From positions 18,421,001 through 18,485,000 of the forward strand of contig JAQISU010000003.1 in assembly GCA_029339505.1 (NCBI GenBank): a stretch of 64,000 nt of DNA. The letters are read 5' to 3'. Made by a program: the position numbers and the translations under genes. The notes beneath the pieces are model-generated. The model searched no databases and was not told the origin of the DNA. It saw only the letters and a program-made list of their open reading frames with translations. Positions 27,701 to 43,000 of this stretch are shown one piece after another (the first letter of the stretch is position 1; every line of letters begins with the position of its first letter). The DNA is from Unio delphinus. Taxonomy: Eukaryota; Mollusca; Bivalvia; Unionida; Unionidae.

Positions 27701-29639
27701 ACATGTAAGCTTTTATCTGGATATATATCTATAGACAGAAACCAAATCACATACTGTTAAATCAATCGAGATACATATATCAACGTTGAAATGGTTGAAT
27801 ACATATGTTTCCATCTTCATTAAGATGATTATGTCAACATATCCATCTACACATCGCTATAACTATCCATGTTTACTAGAATACATCGAGATATTTCAAT
27901 GCAAATACAATAATCTACGTTGTGGTGTTTCAATTCAGCTAGATTCACTTTCTTTGGGAAAAATCTATCTAAATATGACAATATACGTAGACCGATAGAT
28001 TGCTACATAATTCCATCTACGTGAAGATGTGTCGATATCCATAAAACAAACTCCATGAAGATAAATCTGACAACATGTAAGCTTTTATCTGGATATATAT
28101 CTATAGACAGAAACCAAATCACATCCTGTTAAATCAATCGAGATACATATATCAACGTTGAAGTGGTTGTATTCATATGTTTCCATCTTCATTCAGATGG
28201 TTATCTCAACATATCCATATAAACATCGATATAACTATCCATGTTTATTAGAATACATCGAGATCTTTCAATGCAAATACAATAATCTACGTTGTGGGGT
28301 TTCAATTCAGCTAGATTCACTTTCTTGGGGAAAAATCTATCTGCATATGACAATATACGTAGACTGATAGATAGCTACATAATTTCATCTACGTGAAGAT
28401 GTTTCGATATCCAAAAAACAAACTACATGAAGATAAATCTGACAACATGTAAACATGTAAGCTTTTATCTGGATACATATCTATAGACAGAAACCAAATC
28501 ACATCGTGTTATATCAATCGAGATACATATATCAACGTTGAAGTGGTTGAATACATATGCTTCCATCTTCATTAACATGCTTATCTCAACATATCCATCT
28601 ACACATCACTATAACTATCCATGTTTACTAGAATACATCGAGATAATTCAATGCTAATACAATAATCTACGTTGTGGTGTTTCAATTCAGCTAGATTCAC
28701 TTTCTTGGAGAAAATTCTATCTATATATGACAATATACGTAGACCGATAGATAGCTACATAATTCCATCTACGTGAAGACGTGTCGATATCCATATAACA
28801 AACTACATGAAGATAAATCTGACAACATGTAAGCTTTTATCTGGATACATATCTATAGACAGAAACCAAACCACATCCTGTTAAATCAATCGAGATACAT
28901 ATATCAACGTTGAAGTGGTTGAATACATATCTTTCCATCTTCATTAAGATGCTTATCACAACATTACCATCTACACATCGCTATAACTATCCATGTTTAC
29001 TAGAATACATCGAGATATTTCAATGCAAATATAATAATCTACGTTGTGGTTTTTCAATTCAGCTAGATTCACTTTCTTGGGGAAAAATCTGTCTACATAT
29101 GACAATATACGTTGACTGATAGATAGCTACATAATTCAAACTACGTGTAGAAGTATCAATATACATATAAAAAACTACATGAAGATAAATCTGATAACAT
29201 GTAAGCTTTTATCTGGATACATATCTATAGACAGAAACCAAATCACATCGTGTTATATCAATCGAGATACATATAAAAACGTTGAAGTGGTTGAATACAT
29301 ATGCTTCCATCTTCATTAAGATGCTTATCTCAACATATCCATCTACACATCGCTATAACTATCCATGTTTACTAGAATACATCGAGATATTTCAATGCAA
29401 ATATAATAATCTACGATGTGGTGTTTCAATTCAGCTAGATTCACTTTCTTGGGGAAAAATCTATCTACATATGACAATATACGTAGACTGATAGATAGCT
29501 ACATAATTCCATCTACGTGAAGATGTGTCGATATCCATATAAAAAACTACTAGAAGATAAATCTGACAACATGAAAGCATTTATCTGGATACATATCTAT
29601 AGACAGAAACCAAATCACATCGTGTTATATCAATTGAGA

Positions 29640-29732
29640 TACATATATCAACGTTGTAGTGGTGTTTCAATTCAGCTAGATTCAGTTTCTTGGGGAAAAA
29701 TCTATCTTCATATGACAATATACGTAGACTGA
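29640..29732. repeat. Short satellite monomer (131-bp internal deletion), founder type
   Basis: At 29650 the start of a monomer (CAACGTTG) runs straight into the part normally about 131 bp downstream (TAGTGGTGTTTC), so the distance between flanking monomers is 613 instead of 744 bp. The same junction appears at about 35110, 41321, 44172, 48132, 54714 and 60106. The repeat's own ACGTTG words at both breakpoints suggest deletion by short direct repeats, followed by spread with the larger blocks. Confidence 0.85.
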
Positions 29733-31283
29733 GAGATAGCTACATAATTCCATCTACGTGAAGATGTGTCGATATCCATATAACAAACTACATGAAGATA
29801 AATCTGACAACATGTAAGTTTTTATCTGGATACATATCTATGGACAGAAACCAAATCACATCGTGTTATATCAATCAAGATTTATATATCAACGTTGAAG
29901 TGGTTGAATACATATGCTTCCATCTTCATTAAGATGCTTATCTCAACATATCCATCTACACATCGCTATGCCTATCCATGTTTACTAGAATACATCGAGA
30001 TATTTCAATGCAAATACAATAATCTACGATGTGGTGTTTCAATTCAGCTAGATTCACTTTCTTGGGGAAAAATCTATCTACATATGACAATATACGTGGA
30101 CTGATAGATAGCTACATAATTCCATCTACGTGAAGATGAGTCGATATTCATATAACATACTACATGAAGATAAATCTGAGAACATGTAAGCTTTTATCTG
30201 GATACATATCTATGGACAGAAACCAAATCACATCGTGTTATATCAATCGAGATACATATATCAACGTTGAAGTGGTTGACTACATATCTTTCCATCTTCA
30301 TTAAGATGCTTATCACAACATTACCATCTACACTTCGCTATAACTATCCATTTTTTCTAGAATACATCGAGATATTTCAATGCAAATATAATAATCTACC
30401 TTTTGGTTTTTCAATTCAGCTAGATTCACTTTCTTGGGGAAAAAACGGTCCACATATGACAATATACGTAGACTGATAGATAGCTACATAATTTCATCTA
30501 CGTGAAGATGTGTCGATATCCATATAACAAACTACATGAAGAAAAATCTGACAACATGTAAGATTTTATCTGGATACATATCTATAGATAGAAACCAAAT
30601 CACATCGTGTTATATCAATCGAGATACATATATTAACGTTGAAGTGGTTGAATACATATGCTTTTATATTCATTAAGATGCTTATCTCAACATATCCATC
30701 TATACATCGCAATAACTATCCATGTTTATTAGAATACATCGAGATATTTCAATGCAAATGCAATAATCTACGTTGTGGTGTTTCAATTCAGCTAGATTCA
30801 CTTTCTTGGGGAAGAATCTATCTACATATGACAAAATGCGTAGACTGATAGATAGCTACATAATTCCAACTACGTGTAGAAGTATCTATATACATATAAC
30901 AAACTACATGAAGATAAATCTGATAACATGTAAGCTTTTATCTGGATACATTTCTATAGACAGAAACCAAATGACATCCTGTTCAAACAATCGAGATACA
31001 TATATCAACGTTGAAGTGGTTGTATACATATGTTTCCATCTTCATTAATTTGCTTATCTCAACATATCCATATACACATCGATATAACTATTCATGTTTA
31101 TTAGAATACATCGATATATTTCAATGCAAATACAATAATCTACGTTGTGGTGTTGTGGTGTTTCAACTCAGCTAGATTCACTTTCTTGGGGAAAAATCGG
31201 TCTACATATGACAATATATGTAGACTGATAGATAGCTACATAATTTCATCTACGTGAAGATGTGTCGATATCCATATAACAAA

Positions 31284-33519
31284 CTACATGAAGATAAATC
31301 TGACAACATGTAAGCTTTTATCTGGATACATATATCTATAGACAGAAACCAAATCACATCGTGTTATATCAATCGAGATACATATATCAACGTTGAAGTG
31401 GTTGAATACATATGTTTCCATCTTCATTAAGATGCTTATCTCAACATATCCATCTACACATCGCAATATCTATCCATCTTTACTAGAATACATAGAGATA
31501 GTTCAATGCAAATACAATATTCTACGTTGTGATGTTTCAATTCAGTTAGATTCACTTTCTTGGGGAAAAATCTATCTACATATGACAATATACGTAGACT
31601 GATAGATAGCTACATAATTTTATCTACGTGAAGATGTGTCGATATCCATTTAACAAACTCCATGAAGATAAATCTGACAACATGTAAACTTTTATATGGA
31701 TACATATCTATAGACAGAAACCAAATCACATCGTGTTATATCAATCGAGATACATATATCAACGTTGAAGTGGTTGAATACATATGTTTCCATCTTCATT
31801 AAGATGCTTATCTCAACATATCCATCTACACATCGCTTTAACTATCCATGTTTACTAGAATACATCGAGATATTTCAATGCTAATACAATAATCTACGTT
31901 GTGATGTTTCAATTCAGCTAGATTCACTTTCTTGGGGAAAAATCTATCTACATATGACAATATACGTAGACAGATAGATAGCTACATAATTTCATCTACG
32001 TGAAGATGTGTCGATATCCAAATAACAAACTACATGAAGATAAATCTGACAACATAAAAGCTTTTATCTGGATATATATCTATAGACAGAAACCAAATCA
32101 CATCCTGTTAAATCAATCGAGATACATATATCAACGTTGAAGTGGTTGTATACATATGTTTCCATCTTCATTAAGATGCTTATCTCAACATATCCATCTA
32201 CACATCGCTATAACTATCCATTTTTTCTAGAATACATCGAGATATTTCAATGCAAATATAATAATCTACGTTTTGGTTTTTCAATTCAGCTAGATTCACT
32301 TTCTTGGGGAAAAAACGGTCCACATATGACAATATACGTAGACTGATAGATAGCTACATAATTTCATCTACGTGAAGATGTGTCGATATCCATATAACAA
32401 ACTACATGAAGATAAATCTGACAACATGTAAGCTTTTATCTGGATACATATATCTATAGACAGAAACCAAATCACATCGTGTTATATCAATCGAGATACA
32501 TATATCAACGTTGAAGTGGTTGAATACATATGTTTCCATCTTCATTAAGATGCTTATCTCAACATATCCATCTACACATCGCAATATCTATCCATCTTTA
32601 CTAGAATACATAGAGATAGTTCAATGCAAATACAATATTCTTCGTTGTGATGTTTCAATTCAGCTAGATTCACTTTCTTGGGGAAAAATCTATCTACATA
32701 TGACAATATACGTAGACTGATAGATAGCTACATAATTTTATCTACGTGAAGATGTGTCGATATCCATTTAACAAACTCCATGAAGATAAATCTGACAACA
32801 TGTAAACTTTTATATGGATACATATCTATAGACAGAAACCAAATCACATCGTGTTATATCAATCGAGATACATATATCAACGTTGAAGTGGTTGAATACA
32901 TATGTTTCCATCTTCATTAAGATGCTTATCTCAACATATCCATCTACACATCGCTTTAACTATCCATGTTTACTAGAATACATCGAGATATTTCAATGCT
33001 AATACAATAATCTACGTTGTGATGTTTCAATTCAGCTAGATTCACTTTCTTGGGGAAAAATCTATCTACATATGACAATATACGTAGACAGATAGATAGC
33101 TACATAATTTCATCTACGTGAAGATGTGTCGATATCCAAATAACAAACTACATGAAGATAAATCTGACAACATGTAAGCTTTTATCTGGATATATATCTA
33201 TAGACAGAAACCAAATCACATCCTGTTAAATCAATCGAGATACATATATCAACGTTGAAGTGGTTGTATACATATGTTTCCATCTTCATTAAGATGCTTA
33301 TCTCAACATATCCATCTACACATCGCTATAACTATCCATTTTTTCTAGAATACATCGAGATATTTCAATGCAAATATAATAATCTACGTTTTGGTTTTTC
33401 AATTCAGCTAGATTCACTTTCTTGGGGAAAAAACGGTCCACATCTGACAATATACGTAGACTGATAGATAGCTACATAATTTCATCTACGTGAAGATGTG
33501 TCGATATCCATATAACAAA
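31284..33519. repeat. Tandem three-monomer duplication, period 1,118 bp
   Basis: The segment from about 31284 is repeated from about 32402 with almost no change. Shared markers are CGCAATATCTATCCATC, CATAGAGATAGTTC, TTTAACAAACTCCATG and TAAACTTTTATATGG. The flanking array lacks this doubling, so it is a recent local duplication. Confidence 0.8.
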
Positions 33520-36500
33520 CTACATGAAGATAAATCTGACAACATTTAAGCTTTTTTCTGGATACATATATATGGACAGAAACCAAATCACATCGTGTTA
33601 TATCAATCGAGATACATATATCAACGTTGAAGTGGTTGAATACATATACTTCCATCTTCATTAAGATGCTTATCTCAACATATCCATCTACACATCGCTA
33701 TAACTATCCATGTTTACTAGAATACATCGAGATATTTCAATGCAAATACAATAATCTACGCTATGGTGTTTCAATTCAGATAGATTCACTTTCTTGGGGA
33801 TATCTATCTATATATGACAATATACGTGGACTGCTAGATAGCTACATAATTTCATCTACGTGAAGATATGTCGATATCCATATAACAAACTACATGAAGA
33901 TAAATCTGACAACATGTAAGCTTTTATCTGGATACATATCTATAGACAGAAACCAAATCACATCGTGTTATATCAATCGAGATACATATATCAACGTTGA
34001 AGTGGTTGAATACATATGTTTCCATCTTCATTAAGATGCTTATATTAACAAATATATCTACACATCGCTATAACTATCCATGTTTACTAGAATACATCGA
34101 GACATTTCAATGCAAATACAATAATCTACGTTGTGGTGTTTCAATTCAGCTATATTCTCTTTCTTTAAAAGAAAAATATATCTACATATGACAATATACG
34201 TAGGCTGATAGATAGCTACATAATTCCATCTACGTGAAGATGTGTCGATATCCATATAACAAACTACATGAAGATAAATCTGACAACATGTAAGCTTTTA
34301 TCTGGATACATATCTATGTACAGAAACCAAATCACATCGTGTTATATCAGTCGAGATACATATATCAACGTTGAAGTGGTTGAATACATATCTTTCCATC
34401 TTCATTAAGATGCTTATCACAACATTACCATCTACACATCGCTATAACTATCCATGTTTACTAGAATACATCGAGATATTTCAATGCAAATATAATAATC
34501 TACGTTGTGGTTTTTCAATTCAGCTAGATTCACTTTCTTGGGGAAAAATCTGTCTACATATGACAATATACGTAGACTGATAGATAGCTACATAATTCCA
34601 ACTACGTGTAGAAGTATCAATAAACATATAAAAAACTAGATGAAGATAAATCTGATAACATGTAAGCTTTTATCTGGATACATATCTATAGACAGAAACC
34701 AAATCACATCGTGTTATATCAATCGAGATACATATAAAAACGTTGAAGTGGTTGAATACATATGCTTCCATCTTCATTAAGATGCTTATCTCAACATATC
34801 CATCTACACATCGCTATAACTATCCATGTTTACTAGAATACATCGAGATATTTCAATGCAAAAATAATAATCTACGTTGTGGTTTTTCAATTCAGCTAGA
34901 TTCACATTCTTGGGGAAAAATCTATCTACATATGACAATAAACGTAGACTGATAGATAGCTACATAATTCCATCTACGTGAAGATGTGTCGATATCCATA
35001 TAAAAAACTACTAGAAGATAAATCTGACAACATGTAAGCATTTATCTGGATACATATCTATAGACAGAAACCAAATCACATCGTGTTATATCAATTGAGA
35101 TACATATATCAACGTTGTAGTGGTGTTTCAATTCAGCTAGATTCAGTTTCTTGGGGAAAAATCTATCTTCATATGACAATATACGTAGACTGAGAGATAG
35201 CTACATAATTCCATCTACGTGAAGATGTGTCGATATCCCTAAAACAAACTACATGAAGATAAATCTGACAACATGTAAGTTTTTATCTGGATACATATCT
35301 ATGGACAGAAACCAAATCACATCGTGTTATATCAATCAAGATTTATATATCAACGTTGAAGTGGTTGAATACATATGCTTCCATCTTCATTAAGATGCTT
35401 ATCTCAACATATCCATCTACACATCGCTATAGCTATCCATGTTTACTAGAATACATCGAGATATTTCAATGCAAATACAATAATCTACGATGTGGTGTTT
35501 CAATTCAGCTAGATTCACTTTCTTGGGGAAAAATCTATCTACATATGACAATATACGTGGACTGATAGATAGCTACATAATTCCATCTACGTGAAGATGA
35601 GTCGATATTCATATAACATACTACATGAAGATAAATCTGACAACATGTAAGCTTTAATCTGGATACATATCTATGGACAGAAACCAAATCACATCGTGTT
35701 ATATCAATCGAGATACATATATCAACGTTGAAGTGGTTGACTACATATCTTTCCATCTTCATTAAGATGCTTATCACAACATTACCATCTACACTTCGCT
35801 ATAACTATCCATTTTTTCTAGAATACATCGAGATATTTCAATGCAAATATAATAATCTATCTTTTGGTTTTTCAATTCAGCTAGATTCACTTTCTTGGGG
35901 AAAAAACGGTCAACATATGACAATATACGTAGACTGATAGATAGCTACATAATTTCATCTACGTGAAGATGTGTCGATATCCATATAACAAACTACATGA
36001 AGAAAAATCTGACAACATGTAAGATTTTATCTGGATACATATCTATAGAAAGAAATCAAATCACATCGTGTTATATCAATCGAGATACATATATTAACGT
36101 TGAAGTGGTTGAATACATATGCTTTTATCTTCATTAAGATGCTTATCTCAACATATCCATCTATACATCGCTATAACTATCCATGTTTATTAGAATACAT
36201 CGAGATATTTCAATGCAAATGCAATAATCTACGTTGTGGTGTTTCAATTCAGCTAGATTCACTTTCTTGGGGAAGAATCTATCTACATATGACAAAATTC
36301 GTAGACTGATAGATAGCTACATAATTCCAACTACGTGTAGAAGTATCTATATACATATAACAAACTACATGAAGATAAATCTGATAACATGTAAGCTTTT
36401 ATCTGGATACATTTCTATAGACAGAAACCAAATGACATCCTGTTCAAACAATCGAGATACATATATCAACGTTGAAGTGGTTGTATACATATGTTTCCAT

Positions 36501-38324
36501 CTTCATTAATTTGCTTATCTCAACAGATCCATATACACATCGATATAACTATTCATGTTTATTAGAATACATCGATATATTTCAATGCAAATACAATAAT
36601 CTACGTTGTGGTGTTGTGGTGTTTCAACTCAGCTAGATTCACTTTCTTGGGGAAAAATCGGTCTACATATGACAATATATGTAGACTGATAGATAGCTAC
36701 ATAATTTCATCTACGTGAAGATGTGTCGATATCCATATAACAAACTACATGAAGATAAATCTGACAACATGTAAGCTTTTATCTGGATACATATATCTAT
36801 AGACAGAAACCAAATCACATCGTGTTATATCAATCGAGATACATATATCAACGTTGAATTGGTTGAATACATATGTTTCCATCTTCATTAAGATGCTTAA
36901 CTCAACATATACATAAACACATCGATATAACTATCCATGTTTGTTAGAATACATCGAGATATTTCAAGACAAATACAATAATCTACGTTTTGGTTTTTCA
37001 ATTCAGCTAGATTCACCTTCTTGGGGAAAAATCTATCTACATATGACAATATACGTAGACTGATAGATAGCTACATAATTCCATCTACGTTTAGAAATAT
37101 CAATATACATATAACAAACTACATGAAGATAAATCCGAAAACAGGTAAGCCTTTATCTGGATACATATCTATAGACAGAAACCAAATCACATCCTGTTAA
37201 ATCAATCGAGATACATATATCAACGTTGAAGTGGTTGTATACATATGTTTCCATCTTCATTAAGATGCTTAACTCAACATATACATAAACACATCGATAT
37301 AACTATCCATGTTTGTTAGAATACATCGAGATATTTCAATGCAAATACAATAATCTACGTTGTGGTGTTTCAATTCAGCTAGTTTCACTTTCCTGGGGAA
37401 AAATCGATCTACATATGACAATATACGTAGACTGAGAGATAGCTACATAATTTCATGTACGTGAAGATGTGTCGATATCCATATAACAAACTACATGAAG
37501 ATAAATCTGACAACATATAAGCTTTTATCTGGATACATATCTATAGACAGAAACCAAATCACATCGTGTTATATCAATCGAGATACATATATCAACGTAG
37601 AAGTGGTTGAATACATATGCTTCCTTCTTCATTAAGATGCTTATCTCAACATATCCATCTACACATCACTATAACTATCCATGTTTACTAGAATACATCG
37701 AGATATTTCAATGCTAATACAATAATCTACGTTATGGTGTTTCAATTCAGCTAGATTCACTTTCTTGGAGAAAATTCTATCTACATATGACAAAATACGT
37801 AGACAGATAGATAGCTACATAATTTCATCTACGTGAAGATGTGTCGATATCCAAATAACAAACTACATGAAGATAAATCTGACAACATGTAAGCTTTTAT
37901 CTGGATATATATCTATAGACAGAAACCAAATCACATCCTGTTAAATCAATCGAGATACATATATCAACGTTGAAGTGGTTGTATACATATGTTTCCATCT
38001 TCATTAAGATGCTTATCTCAACATATCCATATACACATCGATATAAATATCCATGTTTATTAGAATACATCTAGATATATCAATGCTAATACAATAATCT
38101 ACGTTGTGGTGTTTCAATTCAGCTAAATTCACTTTCTTGGGGAAAAATCGATCTACATATGACAATATACGTAGACTGATAGATAGCTACATAATTTCAT
38201 CTACGTGAAGATGTGTCGATATCCATATAACAAACTACATGAAGATAAATCTGACAACATGTAAGCTTTTATCTGGATACATATATCTATAGACAGAAAC
38301 CAAATCACATCGTGTTATATCAAT

Positions 38325-38329
38325 CGAGA
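38325..38329. other. Paralogous empty site for the element (copy 1)
   Basis: CGAGA in an uninterrupted monomer. The sequence before it matches the left flank at 9447-9461, including the unusual ACATATATCTATAG run upstream. The sequence after it matches the right flank at 24785 onward, including the rare ACTTATATC, GAACACATATGCTTCC and GATGCCTGTCTC variants. It therefore shows the site as it was before insertion. Confidence 0.85.
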
Positions 38330-40019
38330 TACTTATATCAACGTTGAAGTGGTTGAACACATATGCTTCCTTCTTCATTAAGATGCCTGTCTCAACATAT
38401 CCATCTGCACATCGCTATAACTATCCATGTTTACTAGAATACATCGAGATATTTCAATGCAAATACAATAATCTACGTTGTGGTGTTTCAATTCAGCTAG
38501 ATTCACTTTCTTGGGGAAAAATCTATCTACATAAGACAATATACGTAGACTGATAGATAGCTACATAATTTCATCTACGTGAAGATTTGTCGATATTCAT
38601 TTAACAAACTACATGAAGATAAATCTGACAACATGTAAGCTTATGTTTGGAGATATATCTGTAGATCGAAACCAAATTATATCGTGCTACATCAATCGAG
38701 ATATATACATTAACGATGAAGTGGTTGAATACATATCTTTCCATCTTCATTAAGATGCTTATCACAACATTACCATCTACACATCGCTATGACTATCCAT
38801 GTTCAATAGAATACATCGAGATATTTCAATGCAAATATAATAATCTACGATGTGGTGTTTCAATTCAGCTAGATTCACTTTCTTGGGGAAAAATCTATCT
38901 ACATATGACAATATACGTAGACTGAAAGATAGCTACATAATTTCATCTACGTGAAGATGTGTCGATATCCAAGTAACAAACTACATGAAGATAAATCTGA
39001 CAACATGTAAGGTTTTATCTGGATACATATCTATAGAAAGAAACCAAATAACATCGTGTTATATCAATCGAGATACATATATCAACGTTGAAGTGGTTGA
39101 ATACATATGCTTCCATCTTCATTAACATGCTTATCTCAACATATCCATCTACACATCGCTATAACTATCCATGTTTACTAGAATACATCGAGATATTTCA
39201 ATGCAAATACAATAATCTACGTTGTGGTGTTTCAATTCAGCTAGATTCACTTTCTTGGAGAAAACTCTATCTATATATGACAATATACGTAGACCGATAG
39301 ATAGCTACATAATTCCATCTACGTGAAGATGTGTCGATATCCATATAACAAACTACATGAAGATAAATCTGACAACATGTAAGCTTTTACCTGGATATAT
39401 ATCTATAGACAGAAACCAAATCACATCCTGTTAAATCAATCGAGATACATATATCAACGTTGAAGTGGTTGAATACATATGTTTCCATCTTCATTAAGAT
39501 GCTTATCACAACATTACCATCTACACATCGCCATAACTATCCATGCTTACTAGAATACATCGAGATATTTCAATGCAAATATAATAATCTACGATGTGGT
39601 GTTTCAATTCAGCTAGATTCACTTTCTTGGGGAAAAATTTATCTACATATGACAAAATGCGTAGACTTATAGTTAGCTACATAATTCCATCTACGTGTAG
39701 AAGTATCTATATACATATAACAAACTACATGAAGATAAATCTGATAACATGTAAGCTTTTATCTGGATACATCTCTATAGACAGAAACCAAATCATATCC
39801 TGTTCAAACAATCGAGATACATATACCAAGTTGAAGTAGTTGTATACATATGTTTCCATCTTCATTAAGATGCTTATCTCAACATATCCATATACACATC
39901 GATATAACTATCCATGTTTATTAGAATACATCGAAATATTTCAATGCAAATACAATAATCTACGTTGTGGTGTTGTGGTGTTTCAATTCAGCTAGATTCA
40001 CTTTCTTGGGGAAAAATCG

Positions 40020-43000
40020 GTCTACATATGACAATATACGTAGACTGATAGATAGCTACATAATTTCATCTACGTGAAGATGTGTCGATATCCATATAAC
40101 AAACTACATGAAGATAAATCTGACAACATGTAAGCTTTTATCTGGATACATATCTATAGAAAGAAACCAAATCACATCGTGTTATATCATTTGAGATACA
40201 TATATCAACGTTGAAGTTGTTGAATACATATGCTTCCATCTTCATTAAGATGCTTATCTCAGCATATCCATCTACACATCGCTATAACTCTCCATGTTTA
40301 CTAGAATACATCGAGATATTTCAATGCAAATACAATAATCTACGTTGTGGTGTTTCAATTCAGCTAGATTCACTTTCTTGGGAACAATCTATCTACAGAT
40401 AACAACATACGTAGACTGATAGATAGCTACATAATTCCATCTATGTGAAGATGTGTCGATATTCATATAACAAACTACATGAAGATAAATCTGACATCAT
40501 GTAAGCTTTTATCTGGATACAAATCTATAGACATACACCAAATCACATCTTGTTATATCAATCGAGATACATATATCAACGTTAAAGTGGTTGAATACAT
40601 ATGTTTCCGTCTTCATTAAGATGCTTATCTTAACATATCCATCTACACATCGCTATAACTATCCATGGTTACTAGAATACATCGAGATATTTCAATGCAA
40701 ATACAATAATCTACGTTGTGCTGTTTCAATTCAGCTAGATTCACTTTCTTGGGGAAAAATCTATCTACATATGACAATAGACGTAGACTGATAGATAGCT
40801 ACATAATTTCATCTACGTGAAGATGTGTCGATATCCATATAACAAACTACATGAAGATAAATCTGACATAATGTAAGCTTTTATCTGGATACATATCTAT
40901 AGACAGAAACCAAATCACATCGTGTTATATCAATCGAGATACATATATCAACGTTGAAGTGGTTGAATACATATGTTTCCATCTTCATTAAGATGCTTAT
41001 CTCAACATATCCATCTACACATCGCTATAACTATCCATGTTTACTAGAATACATCGAGATATTTCAATGCAAATATAATAATCTACGATGTGGTGTTTCA
41101 ATTCAGCTAGATTCACTTTCTTGGGGAAAAATCTATCTACATATGACAATATACGTAGACTGATAGATAGCTACATAATTCCATCTACGTGAAGATGTGT
41201 CGATATCCATATAAAAAACTACTAGAAGATAAATCTGACAACATGTAAGCATTTATCTGGATACATATCTATAGACAGAAACCAAATCACATCGTGTTAT
41301 ATCAATTGAGATACATATATCAACGTTGTAGTGGTGTTTCAATTCAGCTAGATTCAGTTTCTTGGGGAAAAATCTATCTTCATATGACAATATACGTAGA
41401 CTGAGAGATAGCTACATAATTCCATCTACGTGAAGATGTGTCGATATCCATATAACAAACTACATGAAGATAAATCTGACAACATGTAAGTTTTTATCTG
41501 GATACATATCTATGGACAGAAACCAAATCACATCGTGTTATATCAATCAAGATTTATATATCAACGTTGAAGTGGTTGAATACATATGCTTCCATCTTCA
41601 TTAAGATGCTTATCTCAACATATCCATCTACACATCGCTATACCTATCCATGTTTACTAGAATACATCGAGATATTTCAATGCAAATACAATAATCTACG
41701 ATGTGGTGTTTCAATTCAGCTAGATTCACTTTCTTGGGGAAAAATCTATCTACATATGACAATATACGTGGACTGATAGATAGCTACATAATTCCATCTA
41801 CGTGAAGATGAGTCGATATTCATATAACATACTACATGAAGATAAATCTGACAACATGTAAGCTTTTATCTGGATACATATCTATGGACAGAAACCAAAT
41901 CACATCGTGTTATATCAATCGAGATACATATATCAACGTTGAAGTGGTTGACTACATATCTTTCCATCTTCATTAAGATGCTTATCACAACATTACCATC
42001 TACACTTCGCTATAACTATCCATTTTTTCTAGAATACATCGAGATATTTCAATGCAAATATAATAATCTACCTTTTGGTTTTTCAATTCAGCTAGATTCA
42101 CTTTCTTGGGGAAAAAACGGTCCACATATGACAATATACGTAGACTGATAGATAGCTACATAATTTCATCTACGTGAAGATTTGTCGATATCCATATAAC
42201 AAACTACATGAAGAAAAATCTGACAACATGTAAGATTTTATCTGGATACATATCTATAGATAGAAACCAAATCACATCGTGTTATATCAATCGAGATACA
42301 TATATTAACGTTGAAGTGGTTGAATACATATGATTTTATCTTCATTAAGATGCTTATCTCAACATATCCATCTATACATCGCTTTAACTATCCATGTTTA
42401 TTAGAATACATCGAGATATTTCAATGCAAATGCAATAATCTACGTTGTGGTGTTTCAATTCAGCTAGATTCACTTTCTTGGGGAAGAATCTATCTACATA
42501 TGGCAAAATGCGTAGACTGATAGATAGCTACATAATTCCAACTACGTGTAGAAGTATCTATATACATATAACAAACTACATGAAGATAAATCTGATAACA
42601 TGTAAGCTTTTATCTGGATACATCTCTATAGACAGAAACCAAATCATATCCTGTTCAAACAATCGAGATACATATACCAAGTTGAAGTAGTTGTATACAT
42701 ATGTTTCCATCTTCATTAAGATGCTTATCTCAACATATCCATATACACATCGATATAACTATCCATGTTTATTAGAATACATCGAAATATTTCAATGCAA
42801 ATACAATAATCTACGTTGTGGTGTTGTGGTGTTTCAATTCAGCTAGATTCACTTTCTTGGGGAAAAATCGGTCTACATATGACAATATACGTAGACTGAT
42901 AGATAGCTACATAATTTCATCTACGTGAAGATGTGTCGATATCCATATAACAAACTACATGAAGATAAATCTGACAACATGTAAGCTTTTATCTGGATAC